A stretch of DNA of 64,000 nucleotides, taken from contig CP136064.1 in NCBI GenBank assembly GCA_032622095.1, positions 256,971,863-257,035,862 of the forward strand, given 5' to 3'. How positions within the stretch are numbered: the stretch's first letter is position 1; every line of letters starts with the position of its first letter. Below the pieces are notes generated by a model. It saw nothing but the letters and a program-made list of their open reading frames with translations, searched no databases and was not told the origin of the DNA. The translations under genes and the position numbers were made by a program. Below are positions 48,919-59,687 of this stretch, piece after piece. The stretch is from Siphonodentalium dalli. Taxonomy: Eukaryota > Mollusca > Scaphopoda > Gadilida > Siphonodentaliidae.

Positions 48919-49610
48919 AGACTCGGAGAATGGCAACAACATAATTAGTTTTATATGAAACATTTGGAGAACGACCACAGCATAGCTAGCTAATTGTATA
49001 TGGAACATGCTGAGAGCGAGCTCACCATAGCTAGTTTTATATGTAACATTCGGAGAAGGGCCATACCATGGCTAGTTTTATATGGCACATTCGGAAGCGA
49101 CCACACCGCAGCTAGTTTTATATTGAACATTCGGAGAACGACCACACCATAGCTATAGTTTTATATGGAACATTCGGAGAACGACCACATCATAGCTAGT
49201 TTTATATGGAACATTCTGAGAACGACCACACCATAGCTAGCTAGCTTTATATGGAATAATCGGAGAATGACCACATCATGTAGCTAATATTATATTGAAC
49301 ATTCAGAGAGCGACCAGACCATAGCTAGTTTTATATGGAACATTCGGAGAAGTGCCACACAGTTTTGTATGGAACATTCGGAGAACGACCACACCATAGC
49401 TAGTTTTATATGGAACATTCGAAGAACGACCACACCATACCTAGTTTTATATGGAACATTCGGAGAACGACCACATCATAGCTAGTTTTATATGGGACAT
49501 TCGGAGAACGACCACACCATAGCTAATTTTATATGGAACATTCGCAGAACGACCACGCAATAGCTAGTTTTATATTGAACATTCGGAGAACAGCCATACT
49601 GTTGCTAGCT
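48919..49610 (+). repeat. 42-bp minisatellite in the putative 3' UTR, ~16 copies
   Basis: The unit ACATTCGGAGAACGACCACA + CCATAGCTAGTTTTATATGGA (about 42 bp) repeats with scattered changes and small indels (AGCTAGCTAG expansions, one shortened unit near 49,350). The array starts immediately at the stop codon of the CLCN6-like gene. No AATAAA is seen before 50,116; an ATTAAA at 49,803-49,808 is a possible weak poly(A) signal. Confidence 0.93.
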
Positions 49611-50108
49611 ATATATGCTAGTTATGACCATTTGGGTGAAAACTGCATCTTTGCCAACGTTGGATCTCTGTTTCTCAGTCCCCGTAGACCATGTTAGAAT
49701 TGTATTTGGTGTCACACAAATAATGATAAGTTAATCTTCATCCGAAGCTGTCGGCCGTCAAGCCTTTATCGTCAGTACTATACATATCCCGGAGTATCCC
49801 GGATTAAACAATACCCAAATTTTACTATGCCTGTAAATAGCATGAAATTATCTTGCAAGAATCCATCATACATGTATTTGAAGTAAACTGTTAGTAGCAC
49901 CGTTACATGTGGAAATACAGCAATTGTACTTCTCGTGCATTGTACTTCACTATGCGATTTAGGGTACGTTCATACACTGGCAAGTTTGCACGGTATGATT
50001 TGCAGGCATTTTGTCGTAGAAAACGATATGGTGCCAAAATATGAACGGAAACAAGCACATAAAGTGCATTTGTGCCACATTTAACTACGTGTGAAGTAAA
50101 ATCTCTGT
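49611..50108. other. Left flank of the hAT element, with diverged direct repeat
   Basis: About 49,828-49,945 (ATGCCTGTAAATAGCATG, then TTGCAAGAATCCATCATAC) matches about 58,036-58,135 on the other side of the hAT element in the same orientation, with clear divergence. The transposon therefore sits between two old copies of a repeat. No gene was seen. Confidence 0.65.
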
Positions 50109-50116
50109 AGTTCCAC
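50109..50116. repeat. Left target-site duplication of the hAT element
   Basis: AGTTCCAC, repeated exactly at 58,008-58,015. Eight bases is the standard hAT duplication length. Confidence 0.97.
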
Positions 50117-50222
50117 CAGGCGCGTAGCTAGGATCCCCAAATAGGGGGGGGGCTAATCATTATATGGGGGGGGTCCAAGCACGATATGCCGAAGGCATAT
50201 CCCGAAGGCCGCAGGCCTGAGA

Positions 50223-52018
50223 TGGGGGAGGGTCCGGGAGGGGGGTGTCCCCCCTCCCGATAATGGATTTTTTTTTGTTAATGTTAAGTGCTCTGAGAGC
50301 GAATTTGGCGCCTCTTTATGCATTGCTGGTGTCTTTTCTATCAGAGGAATCAAAAGAACTTTTCAACATCCATATGACACCCCAATAACGAATTCAGGGT
50401 ATCTAATTCTGCTAGATCATATAATCCACGGTAGTTTCAATCCAAACTCCAGGCGTGTTACCACTATACAATAAGGATACTATATCAAAGAATTTCTTAC
50501 ATACATCACCCCCCCCCCCCCCCGGCGTCATCGGATTTATTCATGGATGAAGCCGGCTAATCGTTTTACGAGTCTACCCTCTCATGGTGCTCGGTTTACG
50601 GGCGAGTCCCTCGCAACAACTATGGTATGAATTCACTTGTCGAAGTGACTTCTTACCATATTTGTTGAGGCGGACATACTAGTATGAACGAGGAATACCA
50701 TAGTCACCATATGATGCTTTATACGTCTTAGATATGTGGAATGATCTCAGCCAGAACACATTAAGTTATTCTGGTCTATTGACGGAAACATGATCATGGT
50801 TAGTCGTGATCATTTAGTCGAGGTTGAAATAGACTTAAAGCCGCAAACGCCAGAACATTCAGCATGTTCCCCCTCAATACTCCAATTTTCTTGGTAGTGA
50901 TATAAAAAACAAAACACTTTGTATGGACAATAATGACCAAACTCATGTATTAAGATATATATAAACGAAGTTATAACGAACTCATTTCGAGAATAAAAAT
51001 GTCGGCTGCACCTATATAATGCGCACGAGTGTAGACTATAAACGATATCTGATCCTACGGAGGATAACATAGGTTTTGATATGCGATCTTTATCTGTTTT
51101 TAGTGATTTTATATGAAGGGTAATAGCTCTATAAATAATGTTCTTGACGAAATAACGGCGATTTGTATGAGAAATTTCAACACCACAATAGATCAACTCT
51201 GGAGAAATATAAGTCAAATTCTTCCCTTGGGTGGGTGGGTATGGTGGTATGTCCGTTATTTCGTCAACAAAAAAAAAACCTTCAAATATCTCCGTTATTT
51301 AGTTACTAAAAATATTTTCTTATTTTAGATCACATATCAAAATGAGAGGATATGGTGACCCCCTTTTCATGGGATTACCATATTCTCTCATTTTGATATA
51401 TGATCCTGTATGATCCTACCTTTATTGAGCTACGAGTGACTCCTGAGACGAGGATCTCATATTATATGATACCCTATCGGCCTATACTATATACGGAGGA
51501 TCACATATTGTTTCATATCTACACCGTGCGCATGGCCTGAAATGTCACAGTCCTTAATAAGACGACCAAAACTGGCTGAGCGTGAATTGGCGGATGCACT
51601 TGATAACGATGGCTGAGTATTCAGAAGACAAGTCGACGCGGCTTCAGCTTAAACTCGTCAACGATGGCATCGTGATCAAGGGTGTCAGCCAATTCATGAT
51701 CAAACGAAAGCAGTGATAAACTCGATAACCGCGTTGTTAACATGCTTGCGCGTGTTTTGGTCTTGATGCGATTCATTGTGGAAAACATCCTCTCAACGCT
51801 GCAACTAGTCATTGGGAGGGTAACCATGTATGTGTATAAAGAACGGAAACTAGGGAATGTATCTGGACCAAGTATAGGAATAATCCCCAAAAGACAGTTG
51901 AACTCATCACCACGAGCAATTCGCCTGTCGATGAACTTTTGAAGTGTTGGTATTTCTGTATCGTCAAGTTCCACATTCGCTCGTTTGCAAATATCCGCGA
52001 GGAGACCAACTTGCAACT
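50223..52018 (-). repeat. Internal tandem unit 1 of the hAT element
   Basis: It runs from TGGGGGAGGGTCCGGG near the left end to the junction at 52,018, where the transposase-derived sequence is fused back to the same G-rich word. It includes the last 130 codons of the transposase. Confidence 0.93.
51621..52013 (-). pseudogene. Transposase C-terminal fragment, unit 1
   Basis: Identical to the last 130 codons plus stop of the full transposase (from LQVGLLADIC), including the dimerisation motif SVERMFSTM. It lacks the zinc finger and catalytic core, so it could only make a truncated protein. Confidence 0.9.
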
Positions 52019-52601
52019 TGGGGGAGGGTCCGGGAGGGGGTGTCCTCCTCCCGATAATGGATTTTTTGTTAATGTTAAGTGCTCTGAGAGCGAATTTGGC
52101 GCCTCTTTATGCATTGCTGGTGTCTTTTCTATCAGAGGAATCAAAAGAACTTTTCAACATCCATATGACACCCCAATAACGAATTCAGGGTATCTAATTC
52201 TGCTAGATCATATAATCCACGGTAGTTTCAATCCAAACTCCAGGCGTGTTACCACTATACAATAAGGATACTATATCAAAGAATTTCTTACATACATCAC
52301 CCCCCCCCCCCCCCGGCCGTCATCGGATTTATTCATGGATGAAGCCGGCTAATCGTTTTACGAGTCTACCCTCTCATGGTGCTCGGTTTACGGGCGAGTC
52401 CCTCGCAACAACTATGGTATGAATTCACTTGTCGAAGTGACTTCTTACCATATTTGTTGAGGCGGACATACTAGTATGAACGAGGAATACCATAGTCACC
52501 ATATGATGCTTTATACGTCTTAGATATGTGGAATGATCTCAGCCAGAACACATTAAGTTATTCTGGTCTATTGACGGAAACATGATCATGGTTAGTCGTG
52601 A

Positions 52602-53075
52602 TCATTTAGTCGAGGTTGAAATAGACTTAAAGCCGCAAACGCCAGAACATTCAGCATGTTCCCCCTCAATACTCCAATTTTCTTGGTAGTGATATAAAAA
52701 ACAAAACACTTTGTATGGACAATAATGACCAAACTCATGTATTAAGATATATATAAACGAAGTTATAACGAACTCATTTCGAGAATAAAAATGTCGGCTG
52801 CACCTATATAATGCGCACGAGTGTAGACTATAAACGATATCTGATCCTACGGAGGATAACATAGGTTTTGATATGCGATCTTTATCTGTTTTTAGTGATT
52901 TTATATGAAGGGTAATAGCTCTATAAATAATGTTCTTGACGAAATAACGGCGATTTGTATGAGAAATTTCAACACCACAATAGATCAACTCTGGAGAAAT
53001 ATAAGTCAAATTCTTCCCTTGGGTGGGAGGGTATGGTGGTATGTCCGTTATTTCGTCAAAAAAAACAACCTTCAA
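52602..53075 (-). other. Open frame downstream of the transposase, 157 codons, doubtful
   Basis: An open frame present in all three units (135 codons at 50,810-51,217 and 54,391-54,798). It contains LIHEFGHYC, which looks like a zinc-protease HExxH motif, but it has no other protease feature, is Tyr/Ser/Ile-rich and lies in the element's 3' region. Conservation across units only reflects recent duplication. Probably not a gene. Confidence 0.15.
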
Positions 53076-53410
53076 ATATCTCCGTTATTTAGTTACTAAA
53101 AATATTTTCTTATTTTAGATCACATATCAAAATGAGAGGATATGGTGACCCCCTTTTCATGGGATTACCATATTCTCTCATTTTGATATATGATCCTGTA
53201 TGATCCTACCTTTATTGAGCTACGAGTGACTCCTGAGACGAGGATCTCATATTATATGATACCCTATCGGCCTATACTATATACGGAGGATCACATATTG
53301 TTTCATATCTACACCGTGCGCATGGCCTGAAATGTCACAGTCCTTAATAAGACGACCAAAACTGGCTGAGCGTGAATTGGCGGATGCACTTGATAACGAT
53401 GGCTGAGTAT

Positions 53411-53803
53411 TCAGAAGACAAGTCGACGCGGCTTCAGCTTAAACTCGTCAACGATGGCATCGTGATCAAGGGTGTCAGCCAATTCATGATCAAACGAAAG
53501 CAGTGATAAACTCGATAACCGCGTTGTTAACATGCTTGCGCGTGTTTTGGTCTTGATGCGATTCATTGTGGAAAACATCCTCTCAACGCTGCAACTAGTC
53601 ATTGGGAGGGTAACCATGTATGTGTATAAAGAACGGAAACTAGGGAATGTATCTGGACCGAGTATAGGAATAATCCCCAAAAGACAGTTGAACTCATCAC
53701 CACGAGCAATTCGCCTGTCGATGAACTTTTGAAGTGTTGGTATTTCTGTATCGTCAAGTTCCACATTCGCTCGTTTGCAAATATCCGCGAGGAGACCAAC
53801 TTG
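53411..53803 (-). pseudogene. Transposase C-terminal fragment, unit 2
   Basis: Same 130 codons plus stop as in unit 1. Here the upstream G-rich element end happens to be open in frame, giving a 174-codon frame from 53,935. Confidence 0.9.
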
Positions 53804-53808
53804 CAACT

Positions 53809-55593
53809 TGGGGGAGGGTCCGGGAGGGGGTGTCCCCCTCCTGATAATGGATTTTTTTTTTAATGTTAAGTGCTCTGAGAGCGAATTTGGCGCCTCTTTA
53901 TGCATTGCTGGTGTCTTTTCTATCAGAGGAATCAAAAGAACTTTTCAACATCCATATGACACCCCAATAACGAATTCAGGGTATCTAATTCTGCTAGATC
54001 ATATAATCCACGGTAGTTTCAATCCAAACTCCAGGCGTGTTACCACTATACAATAAGGATACTATATCAAAGAATTTCTTACATACATCACCCCCCCCCC
54101 CCCCGGCGTCATCGGATTTATTCATGGATGAAGCCGGCTAATCGTTTTACGAGTCTACCCTCTCATGGTGCTCGGTTTACGGGCGAGTCCCTCGCAACAA
54201 CTATGGTATGAATTCACTTGTCGAAGTGACTTCTTACCATATTTGTTGAGGCGGACATACTAGTATGAACGAGGAATACCATAGTCACCATATGATGCTT
54301 TATACGTCTTAGATATGTGGAATGATCTCAGCCAGAACACATTAAGTTATTCTGGTCTATTGACGGAAACATGATCATGGTTAGTCGTGATCATTTAGTC
54401 GAGGTTGAAATAGACTTAAAGCCGCAAACGCCAGAACATTCAGCATGTTCCCCCTCAATACTCCAATTTTCCTGGTAGTGATATAAAAAACAAAACACTT
54501 TGTATGGACAATAATGACCAAACTCATGTATTAAGATATATATAAACGAAGTTATAACGAACTCATTTCGAGAATAAAAATGTCGGCTGCACCTATATAA
54601 TGCGCACGAGTGTAGACTATAAACGATATCTGATCCTACGGAGGATAACATAGGTTTTGATATGCGATCTTTATCTGTTTTTAGTGATTTTATATGAAGG
54701 GTAATAGCTCTATAAATAATGTTCTTGACGAAATAACGGCGATTTGTATGAGAAATTTCAACACCACAATAGATCAACTCTGGAGAAATATAAGTCAAAT
54801 TCTTCCCTTGGGTGGGTGGGTATGGTGGTATGTCCGTTATTTCGTCAAAAAAAAAACCTTCAAATATCTCCGTTATTTAGTTACTAAAAATATTTTCTTA
54901 TTTTAGATCACATATCAAAATGAGAGGATATGGTGACCCCCTTTTCATGGGATTACCATATTCTCTCATTTTGATATATGATCCTGTATGATCCTACCTT
55001 TATTGAGCTACGAGTGACTCCTGAGACGAGGATCTCATATTATATGATACCCTATCGGCCTATACTATATACGGAGGATCACATATTGTTTCATATCTAC
55101 ACCGTGCGCATGGCCTGAAATGTCACAGTCCTTAATAAGACGACCAAAACTGGCTGAGCGTGAATTGGCGGATGCACTTGATAACGATGGCTGAGTATTC
55201 AGAAGACAAGTCGACGCGGCTTCAGCTTAAACTCGTCAACGATGGCATCGTGATCAAGGGTGTCAGCCAATTCATGATCAAACGAAAGCAGTGATAAACT
55301 CGATAACCGCGTTGTTAACATGCTTGCGCGTGTTTTGGTCTTGATGCGATTCATTGTGGAAAACATCCTCTCAACGCTGCAACTAGTCATTGGGAGGGTA
55401 ACCATGTATGTGTATAAAGAACGGAAACTAGGGAATGTATCTGGACCAAGTATAGGAATAATCCCCAAAAGACAGTTGAACTCATCACCACGAGCAATTC
55501 GCCTGTCGATGAACTTTTGAAGTGTTGGTATTTCTGTATCGTCAAGTTCCACATTCGCTCGTTTGCAAATATCCGCGAGGAGACCAACTTGCA
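53809..55593 (-). repeat. Internal tandem unit 3, continuous with the intact gene
   Basis: The rightmost unit, about 1,785 bp. Instead of fusing to the G-rich word it continues into the upstream transposase sequence, so it is the original copy. Confidence 0.93.
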
Positions 55594-57607
55594 GAAAAGA
55601 GGGAGATCCTGGTCTTAGAGCCATTGTACTTTTCATCAATCCTGTTTGTACTTCACCGAATCTATTTTCGATCTCTGAGATAATAGTCTCCAGAGCACAA
55701 ACCCATTGTCTCTTCAGTTTCTTGTCAAAATCAGAGATGCGATGACCACACCCTTCTAACATTACAGATTGGTCGAAATGAGACGGAATGTTTATCTTCC
55801 TTTTGCTTGCTGTTGGGTCCTTTTCGATGCTGTATTTAGTGCATAATTCGTCAGACAGATTTTTAGTCTTCTTAAAGCCAACGTTCTCATCGTTTTTGAA
55901 CGAAACAAGTGTTTCTTTTGCAATACATATCAAGTCAATCGTTGTATCAACTGTGTTTGTGACTTTCTGAAGGCTTTTCGTCGCTTGATCAGTGCATTGG
56001 AAGATCCTATTAAATGCGACCAACAGGAACATAAATTCAGCGCTGCGGATTTGTGCAGATAGACCGTGTGCTTTAATGCGTGTTTCTGTTTGTGTGTCGT
56101 CCTTAAAAAAGTCCAGAGCCTCCGTAATAACACAAAAGAGCCTAAGGACTCGATCGGCCGCGACGGATCTCGATGACCACCTGGTATCACATGAATGCGC
56201 CAATTCAATTGGTGCTGAACCTGGCCGAAGTTCCTTCTGTAGGGAAACGAATTTCGCGTGCCTTTTAGAACCAGTAAAAAATGTGTCCAATTCATCCAGC
56301 ACATCAAACAGTTGTTTCAACTCGACGTCACATTGGCAGGCAGCCGGCATGACCAGGTTTAGTCGGTGACTATGGCAATGGGTATATATTGCGTTCGTGT
56401 AAGTTTTTTTCATAGACGCCTGTACACCATTTTTGCGACCCGACATGACATTTGTCCCATCGAATGATAACCCGACACATTTCTGAGGATCAAGAGTGAA
56501 TATTGCAAGTGTTTGTAGAATTTTCTCGGTTAACGAATCGGCACACAGACTTTCAGTTTCAACAAACCCCACGGCCCGTTCTTTTAGTGTTCCATCGTAA
56601 TAATAACGAAGAGATATTCCAAGGATCTCCCTCTTCGATGCGTCTTTGCACTCATCTGCCATGATAGCATAATATTCGGCTTCTAACACCTCCTTCTTAA
56701 TTCTGTTTAGAAGCACATTGGCTGCACAGTTTAGCAGATCGTTTTGAATGTCAGGACTTGTCATTTTGGCATTGTTTGGAAGGCTATCATATTTCTGCTT
56801 TAGTTCAGGTGAGAATTTGAAGATTAGTTGCAGTAGCTCAAGAAAATTCCCCTGATTGGCACTATCAGCGCTCTCGCGGTGGCCTCTTAAAGGTATATCC
56901 TGTTGGGCACAGAATATTACTAAGTCCAGTATGCATTTTAGGACCTCTCTGTTTCTCTCGACGAACATCGAATGGGAACCAACAGGATCTATCTGATTGA
57001 CAATCGTGCCGCGACCGGAGTGAATACTGGACCGCATCTCTCTGAGGACCACAGCTGCGTCCTTGTGTGCATTGGAAGAGTTGTGTTTTTCTAATTTATC
57101 GCCAATCTTTTTCCAATTTCGAAAACCAACGTCTACAAATGCCTTCTCTTTCTCTTGTGGGGCAAAGAAGCGACACGGTTGACAAAAGACAGCATCTTTG
57201 CTGATGCTGTACTCAATCCACGAATACTTGGTGTACCATGATTTTGTGAAACATCTGTATTTGTCTGTTAACCGCGATGTTGGAAATGAACCCAGTACTG
57301 GTTGGCGTGGGGGTTCGGTTGGCGAAGTAGAAATATCATGGATATCGATATCAATGTTAGTAGTTGGAGTAGGCCTATCGGCTTCGGGGCTCTCACTTCT
57401 CTCAATATCAATATTATCAATAATATCATCGCTGGTAATCGATCCATTGATACTGGCTACAACGTTATTGGCATCGCGCTCAGTTGATGTGTCGGAATTG
57501 TGGTTCGTGACCTTTGAAAGAAAATTGTTTATGGTTGGTTGCCCAACAGGCCGCGGCTTCTTCTTCGGAGGAGGTTTTGTGCTCCTGACTTTACTATTCA
57601 ATTTCAA
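55199..57607 (-). CDS. hAT transposase, TTF-zinc-finger/DUF4371 type, intact
   Basis: An 802-residue uninterrupted protein that would cut and paste the element. Visible in order: a basic N-terminus with QPTINNFL (residues 23-30); a TTF-type zinc finger with C142, C145, H175 and H181; a DUF4371 RNase-H-like core with MADEC (D318) and SFDGTNVMSG (D383) supplying likely catalytic acids; the hAT CxxH motif at C411-H414 (THCHSHRLNLV); DTRW at 474-477; and a C-terminal hAT dimerisation region (730-775) with CSVERMFSTM, whose E746 may be the third acid. Length and order fit ZMYM1-like/hAT DUF4371 proteins. The ATG at 57,605-57,607 opens the longest frame. No introns are apparent. Confidence 0.95.
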   Translation of the reverse strand: MKLNSKVRSTKPPPKKKPRPVGQPTINNFLSKVTNHNSDTSTERDANNVVASINGSITSDDIIDNIDIERSESPEADRPTPTTNIDIDIHDISTSPTEPPRQPVLGSFPTSRLTDKYRCFTKSWYTKYSWIEYSISKDAVFCQPCRFFAPQEKEKAFVDVGFRNWKKIGDKLEKHNSSNAHKDAAVVLREMRSSIHSGRGTIVNQIDPVGSHSMFVERNREVLKCILDLVIFCAQQDIPLRGHRESADSANQGNFLELLQLIFKFSPELKQKYDSLPNNAKMTSPDIQNDLLNCAANVLLNRIKKEVLEAEYYAIMADECKDASKREILGISLRYYYDGTLKERAVGFVETESLCADSLTEKILQTLAIFTLDPQKCVGLSFDGTNVMSGRKNGVQASMKKTYTNAIYTHCHSHRLNLVMPAACQCDVELKQLFDVLDELDTFFTGSKRHAKFVSLQKELRPGSAPIELAHSCDTRWSSRSVAADRVLRLFCVITEALDFFKDDTQTETRIKAHGLSAQIRSAEFMFLLVAFNRIFQCTDQATKSLQKVTNTVDTTIDLICIAKETLVSFKNDENVGFKKTKNLSDELCTKYSIEKDPTASKRKINIPSHFDQSVMLEGCGHRISDFDKKLKRQWVCALETIISEIENRFGEVQTGLMKSTMALRPGSPSFLQVGLLADICKRANVELDDTEIPTLQKFIDRRIARGDEFNCLLGIIPILGPDTFPSFRSLYTYMVTLPMTSCSVERMFSTMNRIKTKTRASMLTTRLSSLSLLSFDHELADTLDHDAIVDEFKLKPRRLVF

Positions 57608-58007
57608 ACAAACCGTGCTAAATACTTGTTTACCCTTGACCTTCTAAAAATAACAGTATTTGCAATTTACGGAAAAGGCAAAGGATACGACGTAAACAAA
57701 ATTCCGGTCGACGTCATAAACCAAATTCCGGCCGCGCCGTGCACACTGGAACGTAGATCAAGTTCCGACATACCTGCCGACGTCAAACACAAATTTACTA
57801 TATTGAATATTGTATATTCGCGCTTGTATAAATAGCAGATGATGGCGTTTAAATATACATTTATATTGGTCAGTCGATGGCTATGATAATTAGATATGAA
57901 AGACTATTTTTTGGAATTTTGTTGGGGGGCACTGGAAATTTTGGGGGGGGGGCACATGCCCCCCCCCCCCACCCCCAGGCCCCCCCCCCCCCGTAGCTAC
58001 GCGCCTG

Positions 58008-58015
58008 AGTTCCAC
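58008..58015. repeat. Right target-site duplication of the hAT element
   Basis: AGTTCCAC, identical to 50,109-50,116. Confidence 0.97.
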
Positions 58016-58784
58016 TAGTAACGATGCTACCGGAATTTGCCTGTAAAAATTATGCAATAATCTCGCAAGAATAAATCATACAGATATTTGAAGGCAAATT
58101 CCAATAGCACTGTTACAAGTGGAATTAGATAAATGTTACTTCTCATGTCTTTCGCTTAGGTAAAGATGCATGTTATGTGCACGGTTCCGTTCATATTCTG
58201 GTACCATGTGTACATTGTCTACACACTTTACTTACATGTGCAGTTTTACCCGCGTGTAACAGCTGAGCGTAAGGCAGAATGGGTCAGGTTAGTATGAATC
58301 GGGTGGCTGGTTCGATTAGTAGGAATCGGGTGGCTGGTTCGATTGTGTTAAGGACCAGTCTAATGCGTGACAAGGACCAGTCTAGAGCGCGAAATTTGGT
58401 AACAACTGTCTAAGTTTCTACTTCATGGAAATACAAGTACATTTTAATAGAAGATTTTCGTCTCGAAGTTGATATAATTTTTTAGTAAATGAACATTGCT
58501 ATCTAGCTGTCGTCTGTCATTGTTTTTACGACTCTCGTGTCTGTTTATTTGCGCGCACTCAATGTCTCTTGTTGAATAGACTGGTTCTTGGTCCAAAACT
58601 AACTGCAAAAATCTGAAAATGTATAGTTAAAACAGATTTACGGAGGCATGGCATCAAAAGTGCTTGCTTCGGTGAGCATGAACGAATGCTCAGGTGTTAT
58701 GGAAATGGCCATGTATTGATGGAAATTGCACATTGAGATGTCCCTCAACTCAGATCAAGCTTGAAACATTAGTCCCGATTCTCG
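58016..58784. other. Right flank of the hAT element; small duplication
   Basis: It contains the second copy of the diverged flank repeat (58,036-58,135) and two adjacent copies of a 25-26-bp word with GAATCGGGTGGCTGGTTCGA (58,294-58,345). No gene was recognised. Confidence 0.55.
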
Positions 58785-59228
58785 CCCGCCATATCAAATC
58801 CAGTCGTAAGTCGGGATTTTTTTACCCTGTGCCAATGCATTCTCTTGTGTATGCGAGTCGACCATAGGTCGCCTCGCATATATAAGAGAATGCATTGGCC
58901 TAACAATTTTTTATCATTTTTTTAAAATGTTTCTTACAATTTTTAGGACATAAAATAAAAAACATCCATTACCCTGCAGGGAGCCCCACACATATATAGA
59001 AGCATATAGAAGAGTCTTGTCTGCTCATGTTTGTCTGGGGCTCTGTATGGGAGAAATTATAAAATTGTTAAAGAATACAAGAACATATTATTAAAATTGT
59101 AAAAAATTGTTAGGCTAATGCATTCTCTTATATATGCGAGGCGACCTATGGTCGACTCGCATATGTAAGAGAATGCATTGGCACAGGGTAAAACAATCCC
59201 GACTTACGACTGGATTTGATATGGCGGG
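58785..59228. mobile_element. Double-hairpin element with different termini (CCCGCCATATC)
   Basis: A 444-bp element whose inverted ends start CCCGCCATATCAAATCCAGT and extend about 50 bp through CGTAAGTCGGGATT to CCCTGTGCC. Directly inside are the same two 67-bp hairpins (58,832-58,898 and 59,115-59,181) seen in the TTAA elements at 4.7 and 13.5 kb, again in opposite orientation and with a few substitutions. No TTAA or other clear target duplication is found outside the ends. Confidence 0.85.
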
Positions 59229-59678
59229 TCACATATCGTGATTCGATGAGTGACAGTTTAGATACACGAAGATTTGTGTCCGTGTTCCAATTTATGAACA
59301 CATCAACAGCTTGGCAACACCACAACCGATCTAAATGAAATACACACATTTCGGAAACGTCTGTTTCGTCATCACTGAGGTATCTGCATATTTTGGTCAG
59401 CAGAATGCGCTATCGATATTACCAACTATTCCGGCCGAATATTGATGGCATGTCATAGAATTCTGTACACACATTCATTTTTCGCCGACACAGCCATCAT
59501 AAGGCGTGTGTACGATAGACTCGGACAACACACATTCCTGATTACTAAGCAACCAACGTACGCGATGACGTTGTGCGTATATTGTACTTACCAAACAACC
59601 AAAGTAAAGGGTTAAGCCGTGCACCTCAAAAAGTTATTAAACTTCAGCGAAAAGTGTCCTTTGTGGAACCCAGCGCGA
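59229..59678. other. Unassigned sequence
   Basis: A 67-codon minus-strand frame spans the edge of the preceding element. No gene was recognised. Confidence 0.5.
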
Positions 59679-59687
59679 GATACTATA

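Larger units (their letters stand above)
52019..53808 (-). repeat. Internal tandem unit 2 of the hAT element
   Basis: 1,790 bp, nearly identical to unit 1; differences are mainly in homopolymer lengths and a few substitutions. Junctions at both ends are the same. Confidence 0.94.
50117..58007 (-). mobile_element. Complete hAT transposon, 7.9 kb
   Basis: Both ends carry the 14-bp perfect terminal inverted repeat CAGGCGCGTAGCTA (50,117-50,130 and 57,994-58,007), and AGTTCCAC lies outside each. The subterminal regions are G-rich (left) and C-rich (right). The single large gene is a hAT transposase on the minus strand close to the right end. Between the gene and the left end, a unit of about 1.79 kb containing the 3' part of the gene and its downstream region is present three times. 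An exact duplication, perfect termini and an open transposase suggest recent insertion; activity is not proven. Confidence 0.96.

Noticed and set aside
48919-49610. CRISPR-like regular repeats
   Set aside because: Repeats are contiguous with no unique spacers, in an animal genomic context; a minisatellite. The same applies to the 35-bp and 154-bp arrays.
55992-57835. Plus-strand frames of 98-149 codons opposite the transposase
   Set aside because: Antisense shadows of, or run-outs from, the clear minus-strand hAT gene.
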